Source: Bacteroidales bacterium (GTDB lineage Bacteria > Bacteroidota > Bacteroidia > Bacteroidales > UBA932). From it: 7,682 nt of DNA. A program made the translations under genes and the position numbers. Below are positions 6,860 to 7,682 of this stretch, piece after piece. The notes under the pieces are model-generated. The model had not been told where the DNA came from, did not search any database, and worked only from the letters and a program-made list of their open reading frames with translations. Positions within the stretch are counted from its first letter, which is position 1, and each line of letters opens with the position of its first letter. Location: the NCBI GenBank assembly GCA_016283985.1, contig JAEENZ010000056.1, forward strand, positions 1-7,682, in the 5' to 3' direction.

Positions 6860-7669
6860 TTACAAAATGAACATCGGCGAAGCCGTCTGGCGGGGGAGGG
6901 CCAGAAGACGCACGCCGGTGCCTTCTACGGCCGGCAGGCTGGCCTCCACGGCCTTTCTGGGCGTATTGTTATGCTCGCTCAGGTGGCAGAGGAAGACATT
7001 CTCCAGCCCGGGATGAAGGAAATCCTTGATGGCATCGGCGCACTCGGCGTTCGACAGGTGTCCGTGCCCTCCGCAGATGCGGTCCTGAAGCTCTATGGGG
7101 TACTCGCCGCCGCGGAGCATGTCGAGGTCGTAGTTCGATTCGATCACTACCGTGGAGGCCTGGGACGCGAAGCCAAGCGCTTCGTCCGTCATCCGGCCTA
7201 TGTCGGTCATTATCACGAATATGTATCCTTTCAGGTCGATGCAGTAACCGACCGTCTGCGTGGCGTCGTGGGGTACGATGAAATAGCGGGCCCGAACCTT
7301 GCCCGGGATTATCTCCGACCATCCTCCGTCCACGAGGTTCTTTACCACGGGGCCAAGGTATTCTCCTGTCATCCAGTGCGTTGCGAGGGATCCGCGGAGC
7401 GTCCGAGTCATCCACACGGGCTTGAGCAGGCGCTTGCAGTAGGGCCCCAGGTTATGGATGTGGTCCATGTGGTCGTGGGTGATCAGGATGGCGTCGATGT
7501 CGTCGTAGGTGAATCCGTTCTTCAGCAGCTCCTGTTTCAGCCGCCGCATGCTCACGCCGGCATCGATCACGATTCCGGCACCGCCCTCTTCTCCGTCCAT
7601 GTGGAGGAAGTAGCAGTTGCCGCAGCTGCCGCTGGAAAGGGACTGGAACACTATCTTATTGCTGATCAT
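6860..7669 (-). CDS. WalJ/YycJ-type MBL-fold metallo-hydrolase
   Basis: This 269-residue cytoplasmic protein has no signal peptide and is a complete metallo-beta-lactamase-fold enzyme, probably binding two metals. Visible elements are SLSSGSCGNCYF (10-21), VIDAG (34-38), the metal motif THDHMDH (64-70; His65, His67, Asp69, His70), VPHDA (His134), TDIG (Asp156), ESNYDLDMLRGGEYP (177-191), GHGHLSN (201-207) and CHLSEHNNTP (228-237). The order and wording of these blocks match Bacillus YycJ/WalJ, especially ESN.D..ML..G.YP and HLS..NN. WalJ is known as a cell-wall-linked accessory of the Firmicute WalRK locus and is thought to be a nuclease-like phosphodiesterase; its substrate in Bacteroidota is not established. 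ATG 7669-7667 gives the full N-terminus. Only 13 bases lie upstream in the window, so its promoter and first neighbour cannot be seen. The ABC gene follows after 20 nt. Confidence 0.9.
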   Translation of the reverse strand: MISNKIVFQSLSSGSCGNCYFLHMDGEEGGAGIVIDAGVSMRRLKQELLKNGFTYDDIDAILITHDHMDHIHNLGPYCKRLLKPVWMTRTLRGSLATHWMTGEYLGPVVKNLVDGGWSEIIPGKVRARYFIVPHDATQTVGYCIDLKGYIFVIMTDIGRMTDEALGFASQASTVVIESNYDLDMLRGGEYPIELQDRICGGHGHLSNAECADAIKDFLHPGLENVFLCHLSEHNNTPRKAVEASLPAVEGTGVRLLALPRQTASPMFIL

Positions 7670-7682
7670 CGCTCTTGCAGTA

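Overview
The window looks like part of a Bacteroidota (probably Bacteroidales) chromosome. The evidence is GC-rich coding sequence, A/T-rich leaders without convincing Shine-Dalgarno motifs, an aspartase of the enteric type, a WalJ/YycJ-like hydrolase, and a secreted amidase carrying golvesin-like and FnIII domains, a combination typical of gut Bacteroidales. The genus cannot be fixed from sequence alone. No mobile element, CRISPR array, tRNA or rRNA was recognised.

Layout. At the left edge (2-241, + strand) is the 3' end of a gene whose product ends in a Gly/Ser/Arg/Tyr-rich low-complexity tail, including a 30-bp tandem repeat. It converges on a five-gene minus-strand run and is separated from it by one perfect 14-bp inverted repeat with a 4-nt loop (239-270). 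That hairpin contains both stop codons and should terminate transcription from both sides.

In transcription order (right to left), the minus-strand run is: a WalJ/YycJ-type metallo-beta-lactamase-fold hydrolase (7669-6860); an MsbA-like ABC exporter half-transporter (6839-5010); a small VanZ-like membrane protein (5013-4606); a 975-residue exported zinc amidase of the Amidase_3 type, split by an inserted golvesin-like domain and followed by FnIII and an unassigned C-terminal region (4603-1676); and aspartate ammonia-lyase aspA (1668-268). Junctions are 20 nt, a 4-nt ATGA overlap, 2 nt and 7 nt, so the genes are probably co-transcribed. An 80% AT stretch before aspA could also hold its own promoter.

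The first four genes share a cell-envelope theme: a homologue of a Firmicute cell-wall-linked hydrolase, a lipid-exporter-like ABC protein, a VanZ-like membrane protein and a peptidoglycan amidase. aspA is the metabolic outlier, making fumarate and ammonia from L-aspartate. Nothing here is certain to be a new system. The most unusual items are the multidomain amidase with its unassigned C-terminal third, the envelope gene set itself, and the compact two-way terminator. Virtually all of the window is coding; no stretch over 300 bases lacks a gene.
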